Notes: generated from the letters alone by a model not told the origin. A DNA stretch of 64,000 nucleotides from Streptomyces sp. AM 4-1-1 (GCF_029167625.1 NZ_CP119145.1:1550001-1614000), one strand, 5' to 3'; positions 16,742 through 24,840 are shown, counted from the first letter of the stretch. Made by a program: numbers and translations.

Positions 16742-18280
16742 TTACAGGTCCACGCTGTCCCGGAGCTTGGTCGAGGTCAGGAACAGCGAGGCGATCACGC
16801 CGACCACCGCGATGGCGGCGGAGATCAGGAAGATGGTGCCGGTGGCGTCGCCGTAGGCGGCACGTACGACCTCCTGGATCTCGGGCGGCATCGCCGCCAC
16901 GTTCAGCGTCGAGCCGCCGGAGCCGGAGGCCGCCGGGTCGACGCCCAGTTCGGCCAGACCGTGTGCGATCTTCGTGGCGACCTGGTTGGCGAGCACCGCG
17001 CCCAGCACGGACACGCCGATCGTGCCGCCGAGCGAGCGGAAGAAGGTGATCGCGCCGCTGGCCGCGCCGAGTTCGCTGAGCGGGACCGTGTTCTGGAGGA
17101 CCAGCACGAGGTTCTGCATCGACATGCCGACCCCGATGCCGACCGCGAGCATTCCGAGCGAGACGAGGACCAGCGAGGTCTCGTGGTCGATGGTGGACAG
17201 CCCCAGGAAGCCCAGGGTCAGCACCACGACGCCCGCGATGATGAACGGCTTGACCTTGCCGGTCCTGGACACCAACTGCCCCGCGACGGTCGAGGCGACG
17301 AGCACACCGAGCATCAGGGGGATGGTCAGCATGCCCGCCTCGGTCGGCGAGTAGCCCCGGCCGATCTGGAAGTACTGGCCCAGGAACACCGCGCCGCCGA
17401 ACATCGCCATGCCGACCGCGAGGCTGGCGACGATGGCGAGGGCGGGGTCCCTGCGGCGCACGACGTGCAGCGGGACGACCGGCTCCTTCACCCTGGCCTC
17501 GACCAGCACGGCCGCGATCAGGATGAGCGCGCTGGCGCCGACCATGACGAAGGTCTGCCAGGAGATCCAGTCGAAGTCGTTGCCGACGAAGGTCACCCAC
17601 AGGAGGAGCAGGCTGACGCCGCCGGCGATGAGCGAGGCGCCCAGGTAGTCGACCTTGACGTCGGGGCGGCGGATCTCGGTGAGGTGCAGGGTGCGGGTCA
17701 GCATCACGAGCGCGATGAGCGTGAACGGTACGGCGATGAAGAAGCACCAGCGCCAGCCGAGCCACGACGTGTCGGTGATGAAGCCGCCGAGCAGCGGACC
17801 GCCGACGGTGGCGACGGCCATGACGCCACCGAGGTAGCCGTTGTAACGTCCGCGTTCCTTCGGGCTGATCATCGCGGCGATGATCACCTGGACGAGCACC
17901 TGGAGCGCGCCCATGCCGAGGCCCTGGATGGCCCGGAAGGCGATCAACTGCTCGGTGCTCCGGGCGAATCCGCAGGCGATGGACGAGATGACGAAGAGGC
18001 CGATGGCTATCTGGAGCAGCAGTTTCTTGCTGAACAGGTCGGCGAGCTTGCCCCAGATGGGCGTGGAGGCCGTCGACGCGAGCAGCATCGCGGTGACGAC
18101 CCAGGTGTACTGCGACTGGGTGCCGTTCAGTGAGCCGATGATCTGCGGCAGGGCGACCGAGACCACGGTGCTGCTGATCATCGCCACGAACAGCACGATG
18201 AGCAGGCCGCTCAGCGCTTTCAGGACGTGGCGGTGGTCCATCGGCGCGACGTCGGTCGGCGCGGCCGTTTCTGCGCTCAC
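16742..18280 (-). CDS. DHA2-type MFS multidrug exporter (14 TM)
   Basis: 512 residues from the GTG at 18280, with GGAGG 6 nt upstream. It is a proton-driven exporter of the EmrB/QacA (DHA2) group: about 14 membrane helices, motif A-like GKLADLFSKKLLL after TM2, motif C in TM5 (GGPLLGGFI) and the N-terminal SSTVVSVALPQI pattern of the group. A substrate cannot be read from the sequence. It is divergent from a TetR gene at 18401 with only 120 bp between the starts. Repression by that TetR is the obvious model. Confidence 0.92.
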   Translation of the reverse strand: MSAETAAPTDVAPMDHRHVLKALSGLLIVLFVAMISSTVVSVALPQIIGSLNGTQSQYTWVVTAMLLASTASTPIWGKLADLFSKKLLLQIAIGLFVISSIACGFARSTEQLIAFRAIQGLGMGALQVLVQVIIAAMISPKERGRYNGYLGGVMAVATVGGPLLGGFITDTSWLGWRWCFFIAVPFTLIALVMLTRTLHLTEIRRPDVKVDYLGASLIAGGVSLLLLWVTFVGNDFDWISWQTFVMVGASALILIAAVLVEARVKEPVVPLHVVRRRDPALAIVASLAVGMAMFGGAVFLGQYFQIGRGYSPTEAGMLTIPLMLGVLVASTVAGQLVSRTGKVKPFIIAGVVVLTLGFLGLSTIDHETSLVLVSLGMLAVGIGVGMSMQNLVLVLQNTVPLSELGAASGAITFFRSLGGTIGVSVLGAVLANQVATKIAHGLAELGVDPAASGSGGSTLNVAAMPPEIQEVVRAAYGDATGTIFLISAAIAVVGVIASLFLTSTKLRDSVDL

Positions 18281-18351
18281 GCGCAACCTCCGGAGGGTTC
18301 GAACAGAAGTGTGGGGTTCGGGAGTACCGAGACACCCTACATGCCCATCGG

Positions 18352-18381
18352 GCAATATTTCCCACTGAGCAATAATTTCCC
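18352..18381. promoter_or_regulatory. Direct repeat in the MFS/TetR divergent promoter region
   Basis: GCAATATTTCCC (18352-18363) and GCAATAATTTCCC (18369-18381) repeat with one extra base. They form an AT-rich patch in an otherwise GC-rich region, 20 nt before the TetR ATG. It is a candidate operator for the adjacent TetR regulator. It is a direct rather than inverted repeat, so it could instead be promoter sequence. Confidence 0.5.
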
Positions 18382-18400
18382 GCCGGGGGATAATGGCGCC

Positions 18401-18991
18401 ATGGAGAACGCTGTGGGACTGCGGGAACGCAAGAAGGAAGCCACCCGGCAGGCCGTTCACGAGGCGGCCCTGCGGCTGACGGTCGAGGTGGGCTTCGACA
18501 ACGTCACGGTGGAGGCCGTCACGGACGCGGCCGGGATCTCCCGCAGAACGTTCTCCAACTACTTCACCGGCAAGGAGGACGCCCTCCTGTACGGGGAGGA
18601 GCAGCAGATCGGGAAGCTCGTCGAGCGGGTACGGGAGCAGCCGGCCGGGGAGTCGTCGTGGAGCGCGCTGCGGGCCTCCGTGAAGTCCTTCGCCGAACCG
18701 CTCTCACCGGAGCAGCGCGAATGGGCGATCCGCACCCGGCTCGCGATGCGGCACCCGTCCCTGCTCGCCCGCCAACTCGCGAACCACGCGGCGCTGGAGA
18801 AGGACCTGGCGAACGCGGTGGCGGCCCGCGAGGGCACTCCGGAGGGCTCGGTACGCCCCCGGGTCATCGCCGCGGCGTTCCTGTCGTCGCTGCGGATCGC
18901 GATGCGGATGTGGATCGAGGAGGACCTGGCGCGCGAGCCGGTCGAGGTGATCGACGAGATCCTGGACGAGATGGCCCGCAGCTTCGGGTGA
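18401..18991 (+). CDS. TetR family repressor of the adjacent MFS exporter
   Basis: 196 residues. The N-terminal helix-turn-helix is at about 8-55 (RQAVHEAALRLTVEVGFDNVTVEAVTDAAGISRRTFSNYFTGKEDAL). The ISRRTFSNYF recognition helix is common in actinobacterial TetR repressors of drug exporters. The C-terminal part (about 60-196) is all helical. GGGGGA lies 11 nt upstream of the ATG. It is divergent from the DHA2 exporter at 16742-18280. This is the last clearly core-like gene before the accessory block. Confidence 0.9.
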   Translation: MENAVGLRERKKEATRQAVHEAALRLTVEVGFDNVTVEAVTDAAGISRRTFSNYFTGKEDALLYGEEQQIGKLVERVREQPAGESSWSALRASVKSFAEPLSPEQREWAIRTRLAMRHPSLLARQLANHAALEKDLANAVAAREGTPEGSVRPRVIAAAFLSSLRIAMRMWIEEDLAREPVEVIDEILDEMARSFG

Positions 18992-19093
18992 GGGGCCGGA
19001 GGACGGCTGCTCGATCGCAAGAAGGCGGTGTGCCGGACGCGAAGAGTATGATCAGCCGACCCTGGATGAGGCACTTGGATAGGGGGTCACTCA

Positions 19094-19363
19094 ATGGGTG
19101 GACAGGACCTCGATCCGTCCGATCACACCAAGAAGGACGTGAGGGACGCCCTCAAGGCGCTGACGGCCGCGGGATGGACGATCAGGGCGGCCGCTCACTG
19201 GGGCACCCTGAAATGCCCCTGCGGCGAAACATGTCTGACGATCCCGATACCAGGCACCCCCAAAAACCCCAGCTCAGCGGCCCGGAGAATCATCCAGGCA
19301 GCCAAGCGCTGCCCGCTGCCGCAGGACGACCCACGGCGGACCGTCCACTCTGTTGTCAATTGA
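19094..19363 (+). CDS. HicA-like small protein with CPCGxxC motif
   Basis: 89 residues; AGGGGG is 8 nt before the ATG. The layout helix-GWTI-strand-CPCGETCLTIPIPGTPKNPSSAARRIIQAA resembles HicA/YcfA toxins (helix, GW, GSHxxF strand, strand with hxhP, then a helix after a Pro/Asn turn). The HicA catalytic GSH is replaced by AHWG: His35 is present but shifted, and the three cysteines at 41, 43 and 47 are unusual. Its stop codon lies inside a 22-bp perfect palindrome, and a 298-residue HTH protein follows 61 bp later. A toxin-antitoxin-like role is inference. I know no described pair of this form. Confidence 0.6.
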   Translation: MGGQDLDPSDHTKKDVRDALKALTAAGWTIRAAAHWGTLKCPCGETCLTIPIPGTPKNPSSAARRIIQAAKRCPLPQDDPRRTVHSVVN

Positions 19364-19370
19364 CAACAGA
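19349..19370. promoter_or_regulatory. 22-bp perfect palindrome with embedded TTGACA
   Basis: Each arm is TCTGTTGTCAA and its exact complement, with no spacer. It covers the last codons of the HicA-like gene. Its right half supplies TTGACA (19360-19365), which could be the -35 of a promoter whose -10-like GAAACT is at 19382-19387. It looks like an autoregulatory operator for the downstream HTH protein. Confidence 0.75.
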
Positions 19371-19424
19371 CGTCGTCTCCGCGAAACTGGCCCCGTGGCA
19401 CCGAGTGTGGAGGAAGCGGCAACG

Positions 19425-20321
19425 ATGGAGTTCGAGTTCTCTTTTATCGTTGACGGAATCTCGGTCGACGACGAGGCCGTGGGCGTTCTGTACGAAAACT
19501 ACGACGCCTTGTTGCTGTCGCAAGGAGGCCGGAGCGTCCTGGTCATCACCGGCGAAGGGCAGGATGCCGTCCAGGCGGCACATGCCGTGATCGGTTCCCT
19601 CAAGACCCTGATGCCACAGGTGTCGGTCATGCGTCTCGACGCCGATCTGGTCGGTGTGGCCGACATCGCGGACAGGGTGCAGCGCTCTCGGCAGAATGTC
19701 GCCCAGTGGGTCAACGGTGAGCGCAACGCCGGCGGCGTGGACGGTTTCCCCTCACCGGAGGGGACCATCGGACGGTCCCACGTCTGGCGCTGGGCCGAGG
19801 TCAACGAATGGCTGAGCACGGTCGGGCTCGGCGACGGAATTGTCCGGCCGAACCGGGAACAGGCTCTGATCATCGACCTGATGATCACGCAGTGGCTGCG
19901 GGCGATGAAGCAGGGCCGTCCGGCTCTTGAGATCATCGCGGAGCAGGACGACAGGGCCAATGACCGGGTGCGGGTCATGAACCTCCTGGGTGAGGCCATG
20001 CAGGACTCCGCCTTCATCGACCAACTGGCCTCTCTGCCGCGCAAGGACCCCCATCGCCTGAAGGTCGTGTGCGCCGTGCTCCTCGATCCGCTCTCGAAGA
20101 TCATCGGCGAACTCGGTTCCGACGAACTGTCAGGGGCTCTCGCCGTCATCTCCGATGAAGGCGAGCTCCACATGACACCGATTGCGGCAACGCCGCTGCC
20201 GGGAACCGTTCCGGCGGCGAGTATCGGCCTCGGCCCGTACGCCACAGTCGGAGACCTGGTGCTTCTGCAGAGAAACGGCACCGTGGACCGCGAGACTCCG
20301 CTGTCTCTCGACTTCGTCTGA
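19425..20321 (+). CDS. HTH DNA-binding protein paired with the HicA-like gene
   Basis: 298 residues from the ATG at 19425 (GGAGGAAG 8-11 nt upstream). The in-frame GTG at 19395 would be leaderless from the predicted promoter. Residues 1-70 form an alpha/beta domain (FEFSFIVDGISVDDEA...VLVITGEGQDAVQ). Residues 77-130 hold a helix-turn-helix of the excisionase/MerR-like type (VADIADRVQRSRQNVAQWVNGER, then FPSP, then HVWRWAEVNEWL). Residues 135-298 are helical, then strand-rich, with no family I recognise. GC content is lower than in flanking core genes. It probably binds the palindrome at 19349-19370. An antitoxin or immunity-regulator role is inference. Confidence 0.75.
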   Translation: MEFEFSFIVDGISVDDEAVGVLYENYDALLLSQGGRSVLVITGEGQDAVQAAHAVIGSLKTLMPQVSVMRLDADLVGVADIADRVQRSRQNVAQWVNGERNAGGVDGFPSPEGTIGRSHVWRWAEVNEWLSTVGLGDGIVRPNREQALIIDLMITQWLRAMKQGRPALEIIAEQDDRANDRVRVMNLLGEAMQDSAFIDQLASLPRKDPHRLKVVCAVLLDPLSKIIGELGSDELSGALAVISDEGELHMTPIAATPLPGTVPAASIGLGPYATVGDLVLLQRNGTVDRETPLSLDFV

Positions 20322-20497
20322 CGTACCCGATACGCGGGAATGACGAGGCGCTGAACGGAACCGGGGCGGCAACGCCGTTACGAGCGGTACCGGCACCGCT
20401 GTCGTGACCGGCGATGTCCGCCCGGGAGGCACCGGACACCGACGGCCTGCGCATCCCCCACCTCAATCTCCGAGGACCGTTCCCCGGTCAGGGGCGG

Positions 20498-20893
20498 TCA
20501 GGGTGCGGAACCCGGTGCCCGTCGAGCGGTTGCCGCACTCTCCTGAGCGTCGAGAAGCTCGTCGCCATGCTCGATCGCCCAGCGTCCGAGCGCCTCCATC
20601 GGGCCGTCGACCAGGCTCCGCCCCAGGCCGGTCAGGCCGTACTCGACGCGAGGCGGCGCCTCGGCATGCGCATGACGGCCGATCAGGCCCCCGGCGAGCA
20701 GTCTGCGCAGTGCGTCCGTCAGGACCTTGTCGCTGATGCCGCCGATCGCGGCACGCAGTTCACGGCGCCGGCGCGGTCCCGGGCGAAGGGCGGCCAGGAC
20801 GACGGGGTCCCATGTATGGGTGAACAGATCGGTGGCCGCGCGCAGACGGCAGTCGGCGACCCGCTCGTAGCAGTGGGCTTCGTGATCGCTCAT
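20498..20893 (-). CDS. HxlR family winged-helix regulator
   Basis: 131 residues from the ATG at 20893; ATGs at 20926 and 20908 are also in frame. The family pattern is clear: an early Cys (DCRLRAA), then HTWDPVVLAALRPGPRRRRELRAAIGGISDKVLTDALRRLLAGGLIGR and VEYGLTGLGRSL, i.e. the winged helix with its beta wing. HxlR/MarR-like regulators often sense redox or electrophiles through the N-terminal Cys. It is divergent from an F420-reductase-like gene, the probable target. Two short inverted repeats stand between the starts, which argues against the most upstream ATG. Confidence 0.88.
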   Translation of the reverse strand: MSDHEAHCYERVADCRLRAATDLFTHTWDPVVLAALRPGPRRRRELRAAIGGISDKVLTDALRRLLAGGLIGRHAHAEAPPRVEYGLTGLGRSLVDGPMEALGRWAIEHGDELLDAQESAATARRAPGSAP

Positions 20894-20911
20894 CTCACCG
20901 GCCATCATCGC

Positions 20912-20935
20912 GTGTTCGAAACACACCGATCGGTG
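20912..20935. promoter_or_regulatory. Two adjoining inverted repeats, HxlR operator candidates
   Basis: GTGTT-CGA-AACAC (20912-20924) and the perfect CACCGATCGGTG (20924-20935) touch each other between the divergent HxlR and reductase genes. HxlR proteins bind inverted repeats as dimers, so one or both may be operators. Confidence 0.5.
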
Positions 20936-20991
20936 CGCAACGCCTTTTCTACCGTGGCTGTCCGAAGACCACCGTGTGAGAGGGAGCGACG

Positions 20992-21666
20992 ATGCGCATC
21001 GGAATTCTGGGCACAGGAACGCTGGCGACCGCCCTGGCCGAGGGCTGGGCCCGTGCGGGACACGAGGTGGCGGTCGGCGGGCGGTCGCAGGCCAAGACGC
21101 GGAACCTCGCCGATCGACTGGGCCGGGGGGTACGAGCCGTCGAACCGCGCGAGGCGGTCAGGGATCGCGACGCGGTGCTGCTCGCCGTGTCGTCGGATGC
21201 CGTCGAGGACATGTTGGGCCTCGCGGACGCGCCCGACGGCTCGCTGGAGGGAACACCGTTGATTGATCCGACGAACTCTGTCGAGCACGGCGTCGGCGTG
21301 CTGCTCACCGAGCGGGGCGAGTCGACGGCGGAGCGGATCGCCGGTCTGGCCCCAGGAGCTCATGTCGTCAAGGCGTTCCACCTCTTCGCCGCCCAGCAGT
21401 GGGTGAGAGGTCCGGGCGGCGACGAGCCCCCGGTGACGGTGGCGATGTGCGGCGACGACCCGGCGGCGCTTGGGGTCGTCGGCGAGCTGGTACGTGCTGT
21501 CGGCGGGGCGCCGGCCGTACTGGGCTCGTTGGATCGCGCCCGTCAGCTTGAGGAAGTGGCCGGTTTCGTCATCGGGCTTGCCTTCGCCGGCGTCGATCCG
21601 AGGTCCGCGGTCCCGCACGTCCCGTCCCCGAACACCCCATCGCGCTCACCGAGCGCCTCTGTGTGA
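20992..21666 (+). CDS. NAD(P)-binding F420-reductase-like oxidoreductase
   Basis: 224 residues. The N-terminal Rossmann motif GILGTGTLATALAEGWARAGHEVAVGGRSQ is followed by VLLAVSSDAVEDML and PLIDPTNSV. This is the order found in NpdG-type NADPH:F420 oxidoreductase-like and pyrroline-5-carboxylate reductase-like proteins. VVKAFHLFAAQQW is the central conserved helix. The last 25 residues (PSPNTPSRSPSASV) are not family-like, so the C-terminus may be altered by a frameshift or be a local extension. It is probably induced through the divergent HxlR regulator. GAGGGAGCG precedes the ATG. Confidence 0.78.
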   Translation: MRIGILGTGTLATALAEGWARAGHEVAVGGRSQAKTRNLADRLGRGVRAVEPREAVRDRDAVLLAVSSDAVEDMLGLADAPDGSLEGTPLIDPTNSVEHGVGVLLTERGESTAERIAGLAPGAHVVKAFHLFAAQQWVRGPGGDEPPVTVAMCGDDPAALGVVGELVRAVGGAPAVLGSLDRARQLEEVAGFVIGLAFAGVDPRSAVPHVPSPNTPSRSPSASV

Positions 21667-21786
21667 CCGCCAGTGCCGTGACCGGCACCAGGGCGTGTCC
21701 GGCGGGTCATGCAGTCGGGCTGAGAAGCCGCATGAGCTGTGGAAATTCGGTGGACCGTCCTGGGCGGACCGTGCGATGGTCCTGGC

Positions 21787-22611
21787 ATGTCGAGCGTGAT
21801 CGAGATGTCAGAGTCCTTCGCGTCCTTTGAATCGTTTGAGTCCTTCGATGGGACCGCCATTAGCTGGCAACAGCTCGGTTCCGGGCCGCCGGTCGTCATG
21901 GTCCATGGCTCCGGCGGCGGCCTGCACTCCTGGCAGCCGGTGGCCGAACGACTCGCCGACCGGTTCGAGCTGTGGACGCCCGCCCGGCGCGGTTACGCCC
22001 CGAGCGGAGCAGGTCGGTCGCCGAAGTGCTTCACCGACGAGGTGGGTGACCTGAGGACACTGATCGACAAGATCGGGTGTCCCGTGCACCTGGTCGGCAT
22101 GTCCTATGGCGCCACCGTCGCCCTGCACGCCGCGGCGGCTGGACTGCCGGTTCGCTCCCTGGTGCTGTGGGAGCCCCCGCTGTATGCAGCCGGCGAAAAA
22201 CTGACTCCCGTACTCGCCGAGTTCGAGGACCTGACCGCACACGGTGACCGACGGCGGGCAGATCGGCTGCTGGCGGAGAAAGTGGCCCGCGTCCCGGCCA
22301 AGCTGCTGGACCTCATGGATGCGGTCGGGGCGGACGACGACGACCCCTCTGACGCGCCTGGCTGGTGCCGTGACCTCGAATCGATGGCCGCCGACTCGGT
22401 GGGAGTGGAACGCTGGTCTGCGGTCACCGTCCCAACGCTGTTGATGCGGGGCGCCGACACCTGGGAGCCGATGCCGGCGACGCTCGACCGGCTCGCGACC
22501 GCGCTGCCCCACGTCACCTACGTGACCTTCCCCGGCCAGATGCACTTCGCGCCGTCGCTTGTCCCCGAAGACGTGGCGGCGGAGATCACTCGCTTCTTGC
22601 CGCGTTCCTGA
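21787..22611 (+). CDS. Alpha/beta-fold hydrolase
   Basis: 274 residues. The alpha/beta hydrolase fold shows the oxyanion strand VVMVHGSGGGLHSW, the nucleophile elbow GMSYGAT (Ser at about 108), WEPPLYAAGEKL, the acid strand PTLLMRGADTW and the C-terminal histidine in FPGQMHFAPSLVPEDV. The N-terminus has a Ser/Phe/Glu-rich repeat-like stretch (SESFASFESFESFDG). The substrate is unknown. The ATG at 21787 has no clear ribosome site. The gene ends exactly where a decayed transposase begins on the other strand. Confidence 0.87.
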   Translation: MSSVIEMSESFASFESFESFDGTAISWQQLGSGPPVVMVHGSGGGLHSWQPVAERLADRFELWTPARRGYAPSGAGRSPKCFTDEVGDLRTLIDKIGCPVHLVGMSYGATVALHAAAAGLPVRSLVLWEPPLYAAGEKLTPVLAEFEDLTAHGDRRRADRLLAEKVARVPAKLLDLMDAVGADDDDPSDAPGWCRDLESMAADSVGVERWSAVTVPTLLMRGADTWEPMPATLDRLATALPHVTYVTFPGQMHFAPSLVPEDVAAEITRFLPRS

Positions 22612-22616
22612 AGTCA

Positions 22617-23076
22617 TCGTCCGCCGTCACTTGCGAGATGGACTTCGCAGGTCAGGCCGCCCCGGAAGCGTCCGAGTCCCCCGTCGGGGCGGTGCTGCCG
22701 GGGCATGCGTCCTTCCCCGGTGGCCTCGGGGGCTTCTTGCGTGCTCCGGCGGCGTGCTGGCGGGTCCGGCGGGAGGTGGCGTCCACGCTCACCATCAACC
22801 AGTCGATGCGGCCTTCCGCGTCAGCGTCGGCCAGGACAGCCGCGAAGCTCCTGTCCCAGGTACCATCCGCTGACCAGCGCCGATGCCGTTCGTACACGGT
22901 CTTCCACTTACCGAATCGCGCACGCAGATCCCGCCACGGCACCCCGGTCCGGTTCCGTTAGACCTCCGTTGATGATCCTGCGGTGGCTGCCCCAACGGCC
23001 TCCGCGTTGACCCGACTTCGGTAGCTGCGGCCTCAGCCGGGCCCATTCTTCGCTTGTGAGATCTCCCCGCCCCATG
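22617..23076 (-). pseudogene. IS5-family transposase remnant
   Basis: Three frames in order give MGRGDLTSEEWARLRPQLP, then RTGVPWRDLRARFGKWKTVY with RRWSADGTWDRSFAAVL and DWLMVSVDATS, then GRFRGGLTCEVHLASDGG. These are the usual N-terminal, middle and DDE-region blocks of actinobacterial IS5-family (split DDE) transposases. The segment between INGG and RTGVPW is short by several residues and out of frame. Another frameshift precedes GRFRGG, and the C-terminal third with the remaining catalytic residues is missing. I did not find intact terminal inverted repeats. The remnant ends next to the hydrolase stop codon. Confidence 0.85.
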
Positions 23077-23142
23077 AGCATGCCAACGAAGCAAGACCGA
23101 GCCGGTCACAAGATCCGCCGGACACGCCCTAGCATCCACGGC

Positions 23143-23691
23143 ATGATCAGCGATGCGATGACCGAGCTGCGTCTTCGGGATTCACCGACGAGCAGGCACA
23201 TCGACTTCGGGGCCCTCGATGGATACCGCTTCGCAGACGGCGAGGGATTTCCCGCTTCCTACCGTGCTTTCGTCCGCTATGCGGGGTGGGGACGCACCTT
23301 CGGGCTGTGGCTGATATACCCACCGGTCCGACCGGGATACGCGGACGGCCTGCACGGCCGGGGCGCCCAGCTCACGAAGCGTTTCCGTGCGAGCTACCGA
23401 GACGGAGAGCGCGAGGCGTTCGACTGGATGGTGGAACCGGACGGCCACTGGTCCCTGGCTGCCACTCTGGAGGTCTTCGCGTGGAGCGAGAACGGCGACG
23501 CCCTGTTGTGGAACAGCGCATCACGCACCACGGACGGGGAGTTCCCCATCTGGGAGTCACGCGGTGTCGACTCCCTGCACCACCTCGGCACAGACCTCCG
23601 CGAGGCGCTACCACTGATGCGTGAGCGATCCGACAGCGTCTTCGGGCCCCGCCCGTTCGACGTGGAGCCGTTGCCCGCCACCCGTCTCTGA
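23143..23691 (+). CDS. SMI1/KNR4 (SUKH)-family protein, possible orphan immunity protein
   Basis: 182 residues from the ATG at 23143. The pattern of a compact N-terminal GFPASYRAFVRYAGWGR-type helix-strand segment, a central DWMVEPDGHWSLAATLEVFAWSENGDALLWN strand pair and a C-terminal amphipathic helix resembles SUKH-superfamily proteins. These bind and neutralise polymorphic toxins and contact-dependent nucleases, or act in cell-wall regulation in fungi. No toxin gene with a recognisable nuclease or deaminase domain is adjacent. It lies beside a dead IS element, so it may be a stranded immunity gene. GC content is lower than the neighbourhood. The family call is moderate. Confidence 0.65.
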   Translation: MISDAMTELRLRDSPTSRHIDFGALDGYRFADGEGFPASYRAFVRYAGWGRTFGLWLIYPPVRPGYADGLHGRGAQLTKRFRASYRDGEREAFDWMVEPDGHWSLAATLEVFAWSENGDALLWNSASRTTDGEFPIWESRGVDSLHHLGTDLREALPLMRERSDSVFGPRPFDVEPLPATRL

Positions 23692-23705
23692 ACGGGCTTC
23701 CGCTG

Positions 23706-23731
23706 CTGTCCGCGTCCGAGCACGCGGACAG
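23706..23731 (+). terminator. Hairpin terminator after the SUKH gene
   Basis: A perfect 10-bp stem (CTGTCCGCGT against ACGCGGACAG) with a 6-nt loop lies 15 nt after the stop codon at 23691. Confidence 0.75.
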
Positions 23732-23862
23732 GGCGTCCAAGGCCGTTCTGTGACAAGCGACCTGGACACCGCGTTCCATCCACGCGTGGACGCGCGTCGG
23801 TGGCAGGAGCTCGGGCGCGGCACGGTGCCTCGACAAGGTCGAGAAACCCGCGACAGCCAGCT

Positions 23863-24621
23863 CTACGCGTCGAATTCGTACTCAAGGATGTGGGACGCGG
23901 AGTCGAGCGTCATCTCGTTCACCTCGACGGGGCGGCCCTCGTCAGCGAACGCTGTGCGGCAGATCAGCATGACGGGAGTACCTGCCGGGAGTCCCAGCTC
24001 CCCGGCCTCGGCACCTGAGGGCATGCGCGAGCGGATCTCCTCCCGGAAGTGGACGGGCTCAAAGCCCAGTTCGGCAAGTCGCGCATATGTGCCACCGGGG
24101 CCGGTGTCTTCCCGTGTGATCGCGGACCCCGCCACCAGAGAGGCGGGGAGGTACGAGGTGGCCAGCAGAATCGGCTTGCCGTCCAGGACGAAGCGACGAC
24201 GACGCACGCAGAGACGACTCCCCGGCTCGACCCCCAGCACTCCGGCGATGCGGTCCGGTGCCGGTTCCTCCGTGACGCCCACCTTGTCCACCACGAGGGT
24301 GCGGCCTTCCGCGTCCGCCGCCCAGATCGATCGGCCCTCGCCCCACCGCGACCGGGTCAGACGCTTGACACCCTGACGCCTCAAAGGGCGAAACGAGCGT
24401 ACAAAAACCCCCGCACCCTGCCGGGACTCGGCAATGCCTTCGCTCTGCAGAACGCCCAGAGCCTGCCGGGCGGTCATGCGCGCCACGTCGTGTTCGGCCA
24501 TCAAGTCGTTCTCGCCCGGCAGTCGATCGCCAGGGCCGTATCGACCTGCCTGAATGGCATCCCTCAGCGCATCGGCGATCCGCTGGTACTTCGGCTGCCG
24601 CTTGGCGCCTTCGGTGGCCAT
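23863..24621 (-). CDS. GntR/HutC family regulator, KorSA-like
   Basis: 252 residues from the ATG at 24621 with GGGAGAG upstream. The GntR winged helix is at about 8-75 (YQRIADALRDAIQAGRYGPGDRLPGENDLMAEHDVARMTARQAL, VLQSEGIAESRQGAGVFV). The UTRA effector domain is at about 95-245 (LATSYLPASLVAGSAITREDTGPGGTYARLAELGF, PAGTPVMLICRTAF, RPVEVNEMTLD). This HutC subgroup includes KorSA-type repressors that keep integrative and conjugative elements of the pSAM2 type silent. I see no integrase, excisionase or tra gene in the window, so it may be a leftover of such an element or a free-standing regulator. Confidence 0.88.
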   Translation of the reverse strand: MATEGAKRQPKYQRIADALRDAIQAGRYGPGDRLPGENDLMAEHDVARMTARQALGVLQSEGIAESRQGAGVFVRSFRPLRRQGVKRLTRSRWGEGRSIWAADAEGRTLVVDKVGVTEEPAPDRIAGVLGVEPGSRLCVRRRRFVLDGKPILLATSYLPASLVAGSAITREDTGPGGTYARLAELGFEPVHFREEIRSRMPSGAEAGELGLPAGTPVMLICRTAFADEGRPVEVNEMTLDSASHILEYEFDA

Positions 24622-24797
24622 GAATGATCTCTCCCTTTCCTCTCCGGACAGCCTGGAAGTTCCTCCCGTGGGAGGGACCCACGTCCCGCGTGAAACGGCG
24701 CCGACCTGACGGACTCGCTTGTCCCCTGACAAGCTCGCCTCGATCGCCCGGGGTCGCAGCCGCACCGGACGGCCCACCGCAGACGAAACGGCCCCCA

Positions 24798-24822
24798 GCC
24801 CGGCGGTGTCGCACCGCCGGGC
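24798..24822 (-). terminator. Hairpin terminator after glnA2
   Basis: A perfect 11-bp stem (GCCCGGCGGTG / CACCGCCGGGC) with a 3-nt loop lies 18 nt beyond the glnA2 stop codon. Confidence 0.8.
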
Positions 24823-24840
24823 CGAATTCGCGCACGGGCG

